64,000 nucleotides of DNA from Rotaria sp. Silwood1 (Eukaryota; Rotifera; Eurotatoria; Philodinida; Philodinidae): the NCBI GenBank assembly GCA_905250075.1, contig CAJNOP010000220.1, positions 7,434 through 71,433 of the forward strand. Reading direction: 5' to 3'. The position numbers and the translations under genes were made by a program. Below, piece after piece: positions 1 through 11,022 of this stretch (within the stretch, counting starts at the first letter, position 1; every line of letters begins with the position of its first letter). Below the pieces are notes generated by a model, which saw nothing but the letters and a program-made list of their open reading frames with translations, was not told the origin of the DNA and did no database searches.

Positions 1-317
1 ATTGGATTTGAGTATTAGATCGGTCATATGTATGATGACGAAATGAAATTGTTTGGTGATTGTTCAAATTATTATCACATATTCTACAGCTGAATTTCAT
101 TTTCGTCGTCTGTGCCTCCATGCACAAATTGAAGCTTGATTGCTTTCTCTCACACTGCTTATCTACAAGTGGACAACATGATCATGTCTCATTTATGTAA
201 TTTGAGAATATGAGAAAAGATTGTGATTCGGTTGGTGTTTTATTTCCTTTTATGTACTCTTGAAATTTTATCCTGCATTCGCTTCATGGTAGAAGTTAAT
301 ACTTGCATGAAACTAGT

Positions 318-538
318 CAGCAGTGTCACATATCCAAAATTTTGGAGATGCATCCACGTCTAGCGTGGAAGATGCGGCATTTACTGCGAGAGATGTGAGT
401 GTGTGTGTGTGGGATGTGCATCTCTAAAGGAGATGATACATCTCCAGTGGAAAATGACCGCGTCTCCCGCGGAAGATGCGGCATCTCCTGCGAGAGATGT
501 GGGCGCATCTCCAAAATTTTGGATATGTGACACTACTC
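318..538. mobile_element. Miniature inverted-repeat element (about 221 bp)
   Basis: The ends are inverted copies of about 30 bp sharing AGTGTCACATATCC and AAAATTTTGGAGATGC. The 9-bp direct repeat GAAACTAGT lies at 309-317 and again at 539-547 and would be the target duplication. The inside is GC-richer than the surroundings and built from inverted GAGATG/CATCTC and GCGAGAGATG/CATCTCTCGC blocks. There is no coding potential. An 8-9-bp duplication fits hAT-like or Mutator-like miniature elements; the superfamily is not certain. Confidence 0.65.
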
Positions 539-802
539 GAAACTAGTTGGACTTTAGCCTGTTGGAAATAAATGATTACAGTATATAATATTGGCTTGCG
601 GTGCATAATGTACAGACGTACAGACGCTTAAATCTTTAACCATAACATTTTCGATTCATTCGGAAAAAACCTTTCCCGAGGGTTACGCATTGAGCTGAAT
701 TTTTCTAGGAACATTGCTACGCGAATTCGTAGCTGGACAACTCAGACAGAAAAATTTCTATCACAGTTCCAATTATGAAATCCTTTTCCAAGTGGTCGTG
801 AC

Positions 803-896
803 GGGGTGTGGGTGTAGGTGTGGGTGTGGGTGTGAATGTGGTTGTGAATGTGAGTGTAGATGTAGGTGAGTACAGGTGTGGGCGTGGGTGTGCGTA
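803..896 (+). repeat. Telomere-like G-rich block (TGTGGG type)
   Basis: Degenerate tandem GGTGTG/TGTGGG units dominate this stretch, including GGTGTGGGTGTGGG near 819-832. A short C-rich tail (CTCACATTCC, then GCCACATAC) follows at 907-928. The open frame through it is only a by-product of the repeat. It matches the hexamer type known at bdelloid telomeres but is internal and degenerate. Confidence 0.75.
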
Positions 897-1543
897 TGTA
901 TTTGTTTCTCACATTCCGCAGCCACATACAGAGCTTCGCTACACGTGTACGGAAAAACTAAATAGATCTTCGGATGGATCCAAACTAGGTAACTTCAGAT
1001 TTTGATCGCTGTGAGGTTTTCGGGAATTTTTTTCAAAGAAATGCGAAATTCCTGCAGAAGGAAAATGAATTTTACGAAGAATTATTTCATATGTTTGCAT
1101 ATCTCAAGAAAAACTTGGTTGTTATAAGAAGGCGGCTCTTTGTTGCTTAAATGAAGCAGTTGGAAAAATGAACGCGTGTCGTATTTCCAAACCTGTATAA
1201 AGTTACAGTATGCTATCCTGAACCGCAATACTAGGTTTTGTAGTGAGTCACATTTTGTATGAAATAAGCTTGTTATAAACTGTATTGGGCGACAAATAAT
1301 ATCGAGAAAAAAGCGTTGCAAAAGTGTCTCAATCTTTAAGCGCCGTCCGTTATAAGTTATCAGACTGTAGTCCAGATACTAAATTTTTACTATTATACTT
1401 CAAGTATTACATGACTAGGCATCAATTTAAATATTGGCTTTTCAAGTAAAAGGTAGCCTTAATGAAAGAATCAGAAGGAATACATGACTGAAATGATGTT
1501 TATCAATCGATAACTTAGAGACCTTAGAGACTCACTTGGAGTC

Positions 1544-1593
1544 CGGGTGTGGATGTCGATGGAGAAAAGACCTATTAGCACACTCACATTCTC
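1544..1593. repeat. Telomere-like G-arm/C-arm element
   Basis: A short G arm (GGGTGTGGATGT), the spacer GGAGAAAAGACC, then a C arm (CACACTCACATTC). The spacer resembles GGAGAAGACTCA seen at 3203-3214. Confidence 0.6.
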
Positions 1594-2307
1594 GTGGTAT
1601 TTTCTTAAGACTTCCCTATCTAAGGAACTCAGTAGCGAGCTATACAATCACTCCTAAAACAAACCATACGAATTTCCGCTAAGATCCTTGCTAAATCTCC
1701 AGGAACTTCCAATTTGGATTCTTTGGAGAGTTTTATCAGAGAATTCCGACGCCTTCGTCATGACAGCTTTCGCTAGAGAATGCATCGATGCTGGTCAAAC
1801 TTGGTTCACTTGTTTTATGGTTTACTTCATGGAAGTGTTTTGTACTTGTCTAGTCTAATTATCAATTCAAAAGCGAAGTTTTTTTCTTGATTAGTGGACT
1901 TTGTAACGAAACAGATTTTATGCTATGGTGAATTTTGTACGTTTGTATTATACAGAACAGGTATGAAAAAAGTCTTACCCATTGATGAAGAAAATAAAGA
2001 AATTTGATTCGAATGATTGCTATTTATTAAGCTAGTAACAAGAATACGCACAGGGTTTCTTTTGCATTTCTAAAAATTCTTTGCTTGCATGTTTAATGAA
2101 GGCGACAACCAAATATATTGGCTTATACTCATTCAGAGAAAAAAAAATGAAACAGAAATCCTATACATACGATGTGTTTCTGAGTGAGAGTGTCGATGTA
2201 TGAATGTTACAGAACCGTGTTTTCTCTCAGCTACGAGTATCATCAGGTGACTTAGTATCTCAATTCCGATTCTAATTTCGAGAAGAAATACAATCAAGTG
2301 AAGAGTT
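1594..2307. other. AT-rich intergenic DNA, no gene recognised
   Basis: No open frame with recognisable protein features, no terminal repeats and no tandem array were seen. Confidence 0.5.
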
Positions 2308-2388
2308 CGTGGGTGTGGTTGTGGATGCAGGTATCAAGGAGAGTAGTCTCATACCCAGCACCCGACACTCACACTAACACCCACATCC
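2308..2388. repeat. Telomere-like G-arm/C-arm element
   Basis: The G arm GTGGGTGTGGTTGTGG is followed by the spacer GGAGAGTAGTCTCA and a C arm of CCCAGCACCC and CACACTAACACCC. It is an imperfect palindrome with the same orientation as the blocks at 1544 and 3073. Confidence 0.7.
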
Positions 2389-2546
2389 GGATTTCTAATC
2401 ACAATAATAATTGAGTTATTTTTTAGAAATGTAATTGATTTTAGTTATTATTTCGATGGAAAATCGGATTAAAATAGTGCCATTTTAAACAATACTTAAT
2501 CTAAAAAATAAATTAAGACAAATTTTTTTTAATTTTTTCAAATTAA

Positions 2547-2608
2547 ACCTACACCAGTACCAACCTAGACCCATACCTAGACTCATACCTACACTCATAC
2601 CCACAACT
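2547..2608. repeat. Degenerate C-rich telomere-like stretch
   Basis: Repeated CCTACAC, CCATACC and CTCATACC units, ending in CATACCCACA, look like a decayed CCCACA array. No G arm is visible close by. Confidence 0.45.
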
Positions 2609-3072
2609 ATTACTTTCTTGATCATATGCGCCTCGGTGCTTTTGCGATACAATGACTGGCTTCTTACTTTTTAAATTGTCTTCAAACAGAAAAAGAGAAA
2701 ATTGTCGGCACAGAAACAATTTTCAACCCATGAACAAGCAGACGGAAAGAAAACTACAATTTTTATTTAACTCTTTCAAAGTCGACTCGATACATGTATA
2801 TGAATTAGATACAAAATAGAATGATTCTTTTTTTCAGTGAACAAATAAGTTTCAAAAGAAGACAAACTATTATGAATTAATCTTCTTTTGGCTTCTATAT
2901 ATGATATTGTGAACTTTTTCTTCCATCTCGCATCTCATTTTTCTCTGCAAATCCTTGGAATTCGTTCTTTCAACAAATACCAATCTACTCTCGGTCAAAA
3001 GCAATGAAGGATTCAATCCCCAGACGAGCAAAAAGTAACGGAGGGCACCCAACATTCCTAGCCTCAAACGAT

Positions 3073-3237
3073 CTGGTGAATGTGAATGTGGATGTGTGTA
3101 TATGTGAGTGTTGGTGTGGGGTATGGGTGTGGGTGTGTATGAGTTTGGCTATGTGTGAGTGTGGATATGCGTGGGTGTGGGTGTGACTGTGGCTGTAGAT
3201 AAGGAGAAGACTCACACCCACACCCACACCCACACCC
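3073..3237. repeat. Best-preserved telomere-like palindrome with four perfect TGTGGG units
   Basis: A G arm of about 125 bp (TGTGGATGTG, GGGTGTGGGTGTG and similar) runs into the spacer GGAGAAGACTCA at 3203-3214. The C arm at 3213-3237 is four exact CACACC units, which on the other strand is (TGTGGG)4. It directly abuts the 72-bp minisatellite that follows. Confidence 0.85.
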
Positions 3238-4100
3238 TGACGAAACTCCTTTCTGCGCAGTCCCACCAGCTGCCACGATGTGTGGTTGTGGCTGGGTGGA
3301 AGTCGACGCTGATAAAACTTCTTTCGCCACACTCACAGCAGCTGCGATGATGTGTGCATGTGGATGCGTATATGTTGACACTGATGAAACTCCTTTCTGC
3401 GCAGCCACACCAGCTGCGATGATGTGTGGTTGTGGATGGGTGGAAGTCGACGCTGATGAAACTTCTTTCGCGGAATCCACACCAGCTGCGATGATGTGTG
3501 CGTGTGGATGGGTGTATGTCGATGCTGATAAAACTGCTTTCGTCGCACCCATAGCAGCTGCGACGATGTGCGCGTGTGGATGCGCGTAAGTGGATAGTGG
3601 GGAAACTCCTTTCGCCGCGCCCACACCAGCTGCAATGATGTGTGGGTGAGGATGCGTGTATGTCGACACTGATGAAACTCCTTTCGCCGCACCCACTCAA
3701 GCTGCATTGATGTGTGTGCGTATCGATGCGTGTATGTCAACACTGATGAAACCCCTTTCACCGCACCCACTCAAGCTGCATTGATGTGTGCGTGTGGAGG
3801 CGTGTATGTCGACACTGATGAAACTGCTTTCGCCGCACTCACAGAAGCTGCGATGATGTGTGCGTGTGGATGCGTGTATGTCGACACTGATGAAACTCCT
3901 TTCTGCGCACTCACAGCAGCTGCGATGATGTGTGGTTGTGGATAGGTGGAAGTCGATGCTGATGAAACTTCTTTCTGCGCAGTCACACCAGCTGCGATGA
4001 TGTGTGGTTGTGGATGCGTGAATGTTGAAACTGATGAAAGTCCTTTCGCCGCACTCACACCAGCTAGAATGATGTGTGCGTGTAAATGTCTATGAGTCGT
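3236..4100. repeat. 72-bp minisatellite, about 12 units
   Basis: GCTGC(G/A)ATGATGTG or a close variant recurs at 3269, 3341, 3413, 3485, 3557, 3629, 3701, 3775, 3847, 3919, 3991 and 4063. Spacing is exactly 72 bp except for one 74-bp unit (3701 to 3775). Each unit contains TGTG(T/C)GTGTGGATGCGTGTATGTCGACACTGATGAAACT-like sequence followed by CCTTTCGCCGCACTCACA-like sequence, so every unit has a small G-rich and a small C-rich part. Because 72 is a multiple of three, long frames stay open on both strands. I read these as repeat artefacts rather than genes, since none has a sensible start or domain. Confidence 0.9.
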
Positions 4101-4577
4101 AATTTTACAGAGTGCTTTTTATATGAGACCTTAAATGTTATAATTGTAAGTGGAAACTTGAAGCGTGAAATTTTAATTGAATTCATGTGTCAAGTTTGAC
4201 ATATACGTAAATGGTATAGTATAAAATTGTGAACAATGGTATTATCTCTGCTTAATGAATTTAAAGACTTTCTGTTGTGATTCGAATCGTGCAATTGTAT
4301 TCGCCTGAATCAAATGATAGTTGTGTTTCAATCCTGTTGATTCTCATAAAACAAAAAATGATCAGCAATTGATGTTGGATTATGTATGAGTAGATCCGTA
4401 CACTTTGAAAAAAAAATAATGAAATAGATTTTGCAAGATTAATATGAATTGTAGGTTGTTTAGTAACAAGAGTTTTTCTATATATATATCAGCATCGAAT
4501 TATAATTTACACAAATCATTTTGACATAAAATCTCATATGATGTGAGTTTTGGTGGTTCTAAGGAGTGTAATGATAT
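4101..4577. other. AT-rich intergenic DNA
   Basis: Nothing recognisable is present. It separates the minisatellite from the microsatellite at 4578. Confidence 0.5.
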
Positions 4578-4642
4578 ATCTCCTATGCCTCTTATATCTC
4601 CTATATCTCCTATATCCCCTATACCTATCTATCTCTATACCT
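4578..4642 (+). repeat. Microsatellite of TATATCTCC-like units
   Basis: About seven near copies of a 9-bp unit (TATATCTCC, CTATACCTC and variants) occur in a row. Confidence 0.75.
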
Positions 4643-5705
4643 CTAGCCCCGGGACATAATTGAGTTTCCTGGGAGATTCTGGATAGACATCATATGGAAG
4701 GTTGTGTTTGAAATGAGCAGATGTTAATTTAGGGTACAAAAATCTGGCAAAAAAAACGATGTTTGCTTTGGAAAAATCTATAATCTTGGCTACTTTTCTT
4801 TTGCAGACAGTAGATATTTTGGTAAAGTCTCTATTGCATAAAAAACCCTATCATTTTTGTTGCATTCTTATGACGTGCCCAAGTATCAATCAAAGTAATA
4901 CGTGGAGCCTTTTCTATACGAATCCATTGATATTGGAAACATCCAAGAGTAGTCCATGGAATCTTCAACTTGAGAAAAGTGCAGTTTTTGAATAAAAAAG
5001 AAGAAGAAAATTCCGGAATACATACTAATGATGTGAGCTGAAATGAAATTTCTGATAGAGAAGTAAAACATCAGTATCATTCAGAATGGAGAAACTTGTA
5101 AATGGCTTAATCTAGCTCAAAATCACTACTATGATTCGTTGGGGTTTTAAAAGCACTGTGATGGCTGCATTTGTATCACAGGTTGACAGGTTATGACCCC
5201 AGTGACGTGCAACCTGCCCTGCAAAAAAACGTGTAATCTTACCGTGCAGGGCTCTACTGATAGAGTCATGTGTTGAATAATTACACAAAACTTCTATTAG
5301 TAAAAAATGCGAAAAGATGTTGATACATACTTTCAATTGGTTTTTTTCATCATGAAATGTTTAACCCCTCTCTCACCAGATTTGTCTGGTTATGATGTGT
5401 CCCCTTCGTTTACTTGAGCATTTTTATGGTTGACTTCTTTGAAAAGATGCCTTTTACCAAAAATTTATTTTAAGCATAGGTCAGTCAAAACATGTTCTTC
5501 TTTTCCCTGGATATCACTTATGACGTGTGATTCCCCCTTCCTAACTTAGAAAAGGTTGGTTTGTGAGACATTTGAAAGTGGACTAAGTTAATAACTGATA
5601 ACAAGATAATGAAAAAGACTTCCAACCCCATTTCAGGTGATAATGGAAGATAAGAATAGACATAAGATACTTTAAGAGGTTGTGATTATAATGAAATTAC
5701 TCATT
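4643..5705. other. Intergenic DNA, no gene recognised
   Basis: Several short open frames occur, but none has a recognisable domain, biased codon use or splice-linked continuation. A small CCCTGCA/TGCAGGG inverted pair lies near 5216-5250. Confidence 0.45.
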
Positions 5706-6276
5706 CTAGTCTTGCGTATGTGCATAATGTAAGTCCTAATGAGCTATGAATACCCTGAAAAGGGTTTGTACTGATAGCTTATTGCTGTCGAGATATTGCA
5801 TTTTTCACGGCATTTTTAAACAGAAAGTCTTGGTCACCCTCAGGAACTTTAGAAAAACTGAGTTTCGAATTTTGTCTTGAAACTTTGTATAGAGAAAGAT
5901 GACAAAGAGAATAGTTTATCTTGAAAGTTTCAGACATTTTGATTGTTCCTATCTTAAGATACAGCTATGGTAAAAGCATGCTTGTACATCGCTCATATAC
6001 TCTGGCAGATTCCGATGCTCTTATTTCAGATTTGGAACAATCAAAATGTCTGAAACTTTTATAGTAAACTATTCTTGTTGAGACCTTTCTCTATGCAAAG
6101 TTTCAAGACAAAATTCGAAATTCAGTTTTTCTAATGTTCCTGAGGGGGACCATGGCTTTCTATTTAAAGATGCCGTGAAAGATACAATATCTCAGCAGCA
6201 ATAAGCTAGCAGCATAAACCCTTTTCAGGATATCCATAGCTCATTAGGACCTACATTTTTCACATACTCACGACTT
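5706..6276. mobile_element. Foldback element with about 244-bp inverted arms
   Basis: The left arm 5706-5949 and right arm 6034-6276 are inverted copies over their whole length, with scattered mismatches and an 84-bp loop. Shared landmarks include AGGTCCTAATGAGCTATG, CTGAAAAGGGTTT, CCCTCAGGAAC and AAAATGTCTGAAACTTT or their complements. No protein is encoded and no clear target duplication was found. It is either a foldback/miniature transposon or an old inverted duplication. Transcribed, it would form a long hairpin. Confidence 0.75.
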
Positions 6277-6728
6277 GAAAGCGACTTGACAGTTGGAAAG
6301 GTTTCCTTGTAAGACTAATATATCAACTCAATGTAGTGTGACGCTAGTGATTGCGATTGCCATATTGACTCTTGATAAATTTTATGTCTGATGTATAATA
6401 TAGATCTTGTTTTTTATCTACCTTTTACTGTTCAATAATATGTCAATAGTTTTTGCGATGATAAGGTTTATAACACATTAAAAAGTATTTAAATTGATAC
6501 TTACATATTTCGCTTGCTTTTTTATTCTATTTTTCAAATCATATTCTTATTCTAATTATTATATTTTTATTCACAAATTGAGATCAACAGCTTTACATTT
6601 TATACAAATAGGCACAATAAAATCATGTTCACATATTTTCCCATTCTACTTTAATCAACTTATGTCATGCTTGAGACTTTCGTATGTTGATATGATAAAT
6701 GTACCAACAGAAGAATTCTTATGGATAT

Positions 6729-6821
6729 GGGTGTGTTTCATATGTTCATGCTCACCTACACGCATAACTTCAACCATCCACATTCAATCAACCACCGACA
6801 TCAACCCACACACTTATACCC
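6729..6821. repeat. Degenerate telomere-like element, mostly C arm
   Basis: A short ATGGGTGTG start is followed by CTCACCTACACGC, CCATCCACATTC and CATCAACCCACACAC. Confidence 0.5.
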
Positions 6822-7769
6822 TTCTTTCGAAGCATGTAGTTAACAAAGACACCTGAGAAAATATCATCTATTAGCATAAGAGTCTTTTCTGATCCTTGAA
6901 AGACAACCAATATTTCTTGAAACGATTAACTCGACACTGCTAGTTATGCACTCTGCAGGATTAAGATTTCTGAATGCAATAGCCAAGGTGAAACAGTAAC
7001 TGAATATGTGACCATAAGAGGAGATATTAGTGTTATAAGCACTAAAAACACTAATGTCGTTCATGATATAACTCACTATTGGTCGAATTTTCCGTTGTGC
7101 AAAACAGACCACTGACCACACTCTTCTTATGTTTCGTCCGGTATAGTTGTCAAATGTGATGCCCTGGCTCTTCGTTTATGTCTTGAAAATGACTGTTAAA
7201 CTGTTGATAAGTTGACAAAAGAAAGAGCAGAAATGCCGGTGGATATCAGTTGAATACCGTCAGTCGACTACTACAGAAATGGTCATGGCTAAATCCTGTC
7301 GTATTTTAATCTCGTATCTTGGTGAATGCTGCACAAAATTTAACTTAAATCAAGTTGTACATCTTTCTAAATTGTCCTAGCACGTTATATTCGCCACAGG
7401 CGTGTAGAGCCAAGCATCCTTCATTTTAAGAGTTATGAATATTTCAATTTAGCAAACGGCTCAAGAGGACAGGAAATCGAATTGATGTAACTCTTACTTA
7501 CTACTGAAGCTTCATTATTTTGCATTTGCATAAGTACAATCAGTTGATTTTTATGATCTGTTCTAGTGACAAGTAGCGAAAAAGAACGTAGCTTCGTTTA
7601 AGTTAGAGTTTTCTAATGTATTTGAACCGAAAACATTTTCTGTTATATTTAAGAAATACCAAACATCAACCTATATGATGTGAAAACCTTCAATAAGAAC
7701 GAAATCCAAATGATGATAAGTCTTACTATCACACAATTCGAAGATAGATCAGCATAAAAAATAAATAGT
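6822..7769. other. Intergenic region downstream of the ART-like/TPR gene
   Basis: No coding sequence or repeat was recognised. Confidence 0.45.
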
Positions 7770-9772
7770 TTACTGTTCTTTTATACTTTCTAGCTGCTTT
7801 TGTAAATTTGAAGACGAAGATCCACTAAATGCAAGAATTTTTTTTTGCATTTCTTTAGCTTGTGAGAAGTTCCATTCCTCTTTTGGCTTTTCATTCATGC
7901 GCTTGTAGACCTCACCAATACTGTTGTAGCAATTAGCCAAGGCGAGATATTTCGGCGGTTGAGTTTTTGAAAGAATTGCAAGTGCTTTTTCGTACTTCGA
8001 AAGCGCATCCGCATTCTGGTTAGTCTTGAAATGTAGCATACCGATTCTGTTATATGAGTTAGCCAATTCAGGATGATCGGTAGGAAGCTCTTGTGAGAGG
8101 ATACAATGTGCTGCTTCGTATGACTCTTTTGCCTTGTCGTAGTTGCTCATCGCGTGATGCACATCACCGATTTTGTTGAGGTAATCAGCCAAATAAAGGT
8201 CATTCGAAGGATGAGTCTTTTTGACGATTTCAACCGCTTCGTTGTATTTATCAAGTGCTCTTGTATAGTCATTATATTCTTTTGATCCCTCACTTCTTGT
8301 AAAGTACACTAAACCTATGCCCTTGTAGGACTCAGCCAAATTAACTTTGTTTATAGAGATTTCATTTCGACAGATTTCAATAGCTTTTTCGTAGAATTTA
8401 ATCGCCTTCTCATATTTCTCATTCTGGCAAGTAATTCGTCCAAGTTGCTGATAAATAGCTACTTTCTTACAATTATTGACTTCCTGATCGCACAACGCCT
8501 GGCATAATTCTTCGGCTTTGTTGAATGCTCGAAATTTAACAAGTAGTTCCCTTAGTCGATCCCAGCCTGTGAGTCCCCATATCTCTTCTCGCATCAGTGT
8601 GTTAAGAGAAGCTAACTTTTTTTCGTCGTCACTTGTAAGAGTGAGTTTGACTTCCCACAGTAAAGGGTTGTCCTTGATATTTTCGATTTCATCGATGCGA
8701 AAAATGGTATGGATCGAAAAAAGAATCACTGTCGTATACAACTGGGTAAGTTTGCCGTCTCGAATAACAAATGGATTGGAAGAGTTCTCTGGATCAATGG
8801 TCATAGAGAAGAGGATATTCACCGATGTGGTACTCGAAGCAGCCTTTATAGATGCTTTTCGATTTGTATTGGCGGTAAAAAAGCTGTTGAAAGACATTAG
8901 TCCACCTTCAGCTTCCTTCAGTATTTCAAAATCGTCTGTAGACAATTCCTGATGTCGGTAGACAGTGTAACGTTTCTTATGGTGATTTCGGTTTTTTTCC
9001 TGTAGTTCTTCAATATTACGATGGAGGGCTCTTATAAAAAAGCTCATCTTGAGGATTGCGTCTACGTTCTTCATGTGCACTGCCCAGTTGAGTAAAGAAG
9101 GAATAAAACTATCGGACTCGTACCGCGAGATGGGCTCGACGTCATAATATTTTCGTTCGAAGTCTTTTATCTCAGACTCTTTGATTCCCAGGTCACGACA
9201 ATAGTTGACAAAGGTCTGAATGGCCTTCGCCTCGTCCTCGTCAGTTTGTAAAATATTTTCTTTGAAGAGTTGAATGCACATAAATGAGGCATCCCGTTCG
9301 GTCAAATTCGATTTTGATGCCAAATCTGGCGAGAACGTGCTTATTGGTATACAGTTTTGATAATAATCGAGTACTTTCGACATCAGTTTTTGACAAATCG
9401 ACGTAATATCGGTGTAAATACCCGTAATTTTTTTATAATCTTTTGCCCATTTCTCATGATAGGATTTGTTGCCACAGAAGACAAAGACTGCAATCACTTG
9501 TGACAAATTGTCAATGTCGCGCATTATACTTTTTCCTAGACTACCAGATACAATCAAGAAACATTTTTGATTTTTTAATGTTTGAAGCAATTTCACACAT
9601 TCATCAGGGTTGGTGTATGTAGTGACTGAGTCACGATGAACAATGCGGTATAGTTGATCCAATGAATTTTGGACGTCTTGTATGTCTATATCGATGGTGC
9701 TGTCCAACCAGATAAGACGAAAATTTTGTTGAATATCACTTTCTTTCGAGGTAGAGGAGCAAGCAATAGCAC
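7770..9772 (-). CDS. ART-like domain plus TPR repeat protein, catalytic residues apparently lost (5' exon missing)
   Basis: This is one long exon of about 667 codons. Residue numbers below count from the first codon of the open frame. About 1-160 is an N-terminal region common to bdelloid ART/TPR proteins, with a VFCGNK..HEKWAKDYK..GIYTD block. About 275-370 aligns by eye with the bdelloid ART fold. About 440-640 holds four or five TPRs of kinesin-light-chain type, with AxxYxxIGxVY and KAxExYExA motifs. The ART part looks catalytically dead: the YRG-type motif reads YRH (278-280), SFNSF is present (300-304), but the ExE region before LFSIHTIFRI reads YTTV. The open frame lacks an ATG at its start, and TTTTATAG just before GTGC looks like a splice acceptor. 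The first exon is therefore upstream and unassigned. It is probably an intracellular scaffold-like member; its function is unknown. Confidence 0.8.
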
Positions 9773-9812
9773 CTATAAAAGAGATTAACAATATTGTTCA
9801 ACACTTGATGGC

Positions 9813-9958
9813 CACTGTAAGAAATGAAATTTCCAGTTTTCTAATGACAACTTTTAATTAAGCAAAATGCTCAACAAAAAATTAAAATAGACATATTTTC
9901 TCTTGCTTCATCGAAATTCGTCATTAGAAAACTGGAATTTTCATTTGTCACGATAGTG
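9813..9958. mobile_element. Small hairpin element (146 bp) beside the ART-like/TPR gene
   Basis: Arms 9813-9848 and 9920-9958 are inverted copies that begin CACT and share AAATGAAA and TTCCAGTTTTCTAATGAC. The loop is AT-rich. It sits just 5' of the long exon of the ART-like gene, so it may lie in that gene's first intron or promoter. No target duplication is clear. Confidence 0.6.
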
Positions 9959-10280
9959 ATCGAACAGTGGGCTCTGATCACCAATAGATTTTATTTCTAC
10001 ATCCATGAGCTTACTAGCTGTTATTGGCTTTTGACCCATGAGCTATGCGACAGTTGGTCAATTGTAACGGTGGATAAAAGCAAATCACTTGTACCTAAAA
10101 TTTTGAGACATGGTCCTTTCTTCAAAAAAATGTATAATTCTGGAAATAAGACAAAATAGAGGATGCAAGTTGTTTTCTTTCTGTTGTATGATGTGACATA
10201 ATCCGGACTATACAGAGAAGAAGGTCAGTGAACCTCTAGTACATGCTGTCAAACGAAGGCAATCCGAACGAAAAACGTAC

Positions 10281-10547
10281 GGATGTGAGTGTGTTGTAGA
10301 CTTGAGTGTGAGTGTGAGGTATAGGTGAGAGGGTGCCTAAACCCCCCCTACAATAAAAGACCCCGGGTCTTCTATTATGGTCCAGCGAACTTTTGTAAAT
10401 TTTGTAAATTTTTGCTGGTGAAAAAAAGAAATTTCTATGAAGTGACTCCTCCGGAGGGGTCTTCTAAAACGGGGGGTCTTCTAATATGGGGGGGTCTTTT
10501 ATTATGAGGGGGGGTTTACTCTTACCCTAAACACTTGCACCCGCACA
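10281..10547. repeat. Telomere-like G-arm/C-arm element split by a miniature transposon
   Basis: The G arm 10281-10337 (GATGTGAGTGTG, GAGTGTGAGTGTGAGG) and the C arm 10519-10547 (CTCTTACCC, CACTTGCACCCGCACAG) flank the 177-bp element at 10340-10516. Without that element the spacer reads GTGCCTACTCTTACCC, nearly the same as GTGTCTACTCTTACCCC in the intact neighbour at 10616-10690. Confidence 0.75.
10340..10516. mobile_element. 177-bp miniature element with TA target duplication
   Basis: The terminal inverted repeats begin AACCCCCCCTACAATAAAAG on the left and AACCCCCCCTCATAATAAAA on the right complement, continuing into GACCCC. TA lies at 10338-10339 and 10517-10518. This is typical of Tc1/mariner-type miniature elements. 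It carries repeated GGGGTCTTCTA-like blocks and no gene. The host is the spacer of a telomere-like element. Confidence 0.8.
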
Positions 10548-10563
10548 GATTTGTATCCAGACC

Positions 10564-10690
10564 TATACCCACACCCGTTCATTGGTTTTTCTGTGTGATT
10601 GTTTGAGTGAATATCGGGATGTGGGCGTGAGTATTTGCGTGGGGTGTAAGTGTAAGAGTGTCTACTCTTACCCCAGACACCCACACCCTC
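10564..10690. repeat. Telomere-like G-arm/C-arm element, intact spacer
   Basis: After a small C-rich start (ACCCACACCCG) comes the G arm 10616-10661 (GGGATGTGGGCGTG, GTGGGGTGTAAGTG), the spacer GTGTCTACTCTTACCCC and the C arm CAGACACCCACACCC. It lies in tandem with the transposon-split copy at 10281-10547. Confidence 0.75.
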
Positions 10691-10931
10691 CAGGAAATGA
10701 AATTTGGCGACCCCTTTCTGTATAAAATATTCGACAATGTTCTAGTATAGTATTTATGTATTTGATAAAAAATGCTGGCATTTGCATCTCATAAGACAGC
10801 TATCTCTGCGAGTTGCTTGAACAAATAGTGCGAGATAAAATTCTTCAAAGTAAAAGAGCAATGTTTTATTTTGAAAAGTTCTTCAAATTAGAAGACTGAT
10901 GAGCGTCGAAAATCTTATTCATATTTCGGAC

Positions 10932-11022
10932 TAGGGATGCACCAATTCAAATTCAAATTCCAATTCCTACCAATTCCGTCAATTCCAAGCCAAGAATTGG
11001 AATTGGAATTGGTGCATCCCTA
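10932..11022. mobile_element. 91-bp hAT-type miniature element
   Basis: The ends are TAGGGATGCACCAATTC and its complement. The perfect 8-bp target duplication TTTCGGAC is at 10924-10931 and 11023-11030. The inside is mostly AATTC/GAATT repeats. TIR sequence and duplication length fit the hAT superfamily. Confidence 0.9.

Noticed and set aside
3064..4058. Long open frames on both strands through the minisatellite (up to 210 codons)
   Set aside because: They follow from a 72-bp period without stops. The translations are simple 24-residue repeats with no proper start and overlap one another on both strands.
803..4100. A true chromosome end in this window
   Set aside because: The TGTGGG-type blocks are internal, short, degenerate and paired with C arms, and single-copy sequence continues on both sides.
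5216..5250. CCCTGCA/TGCAGGG inverted pair as a miniature transposon
   Set aside because: The pair is only 7 bp with no target duplication; it could be chance.
6494..6856. 120-codon open frame
   Set aside because: Low-complexity Phe/Ser/Tyr-rich translation of AT-rich DNA that runs into a telomere-like patch; no domain.
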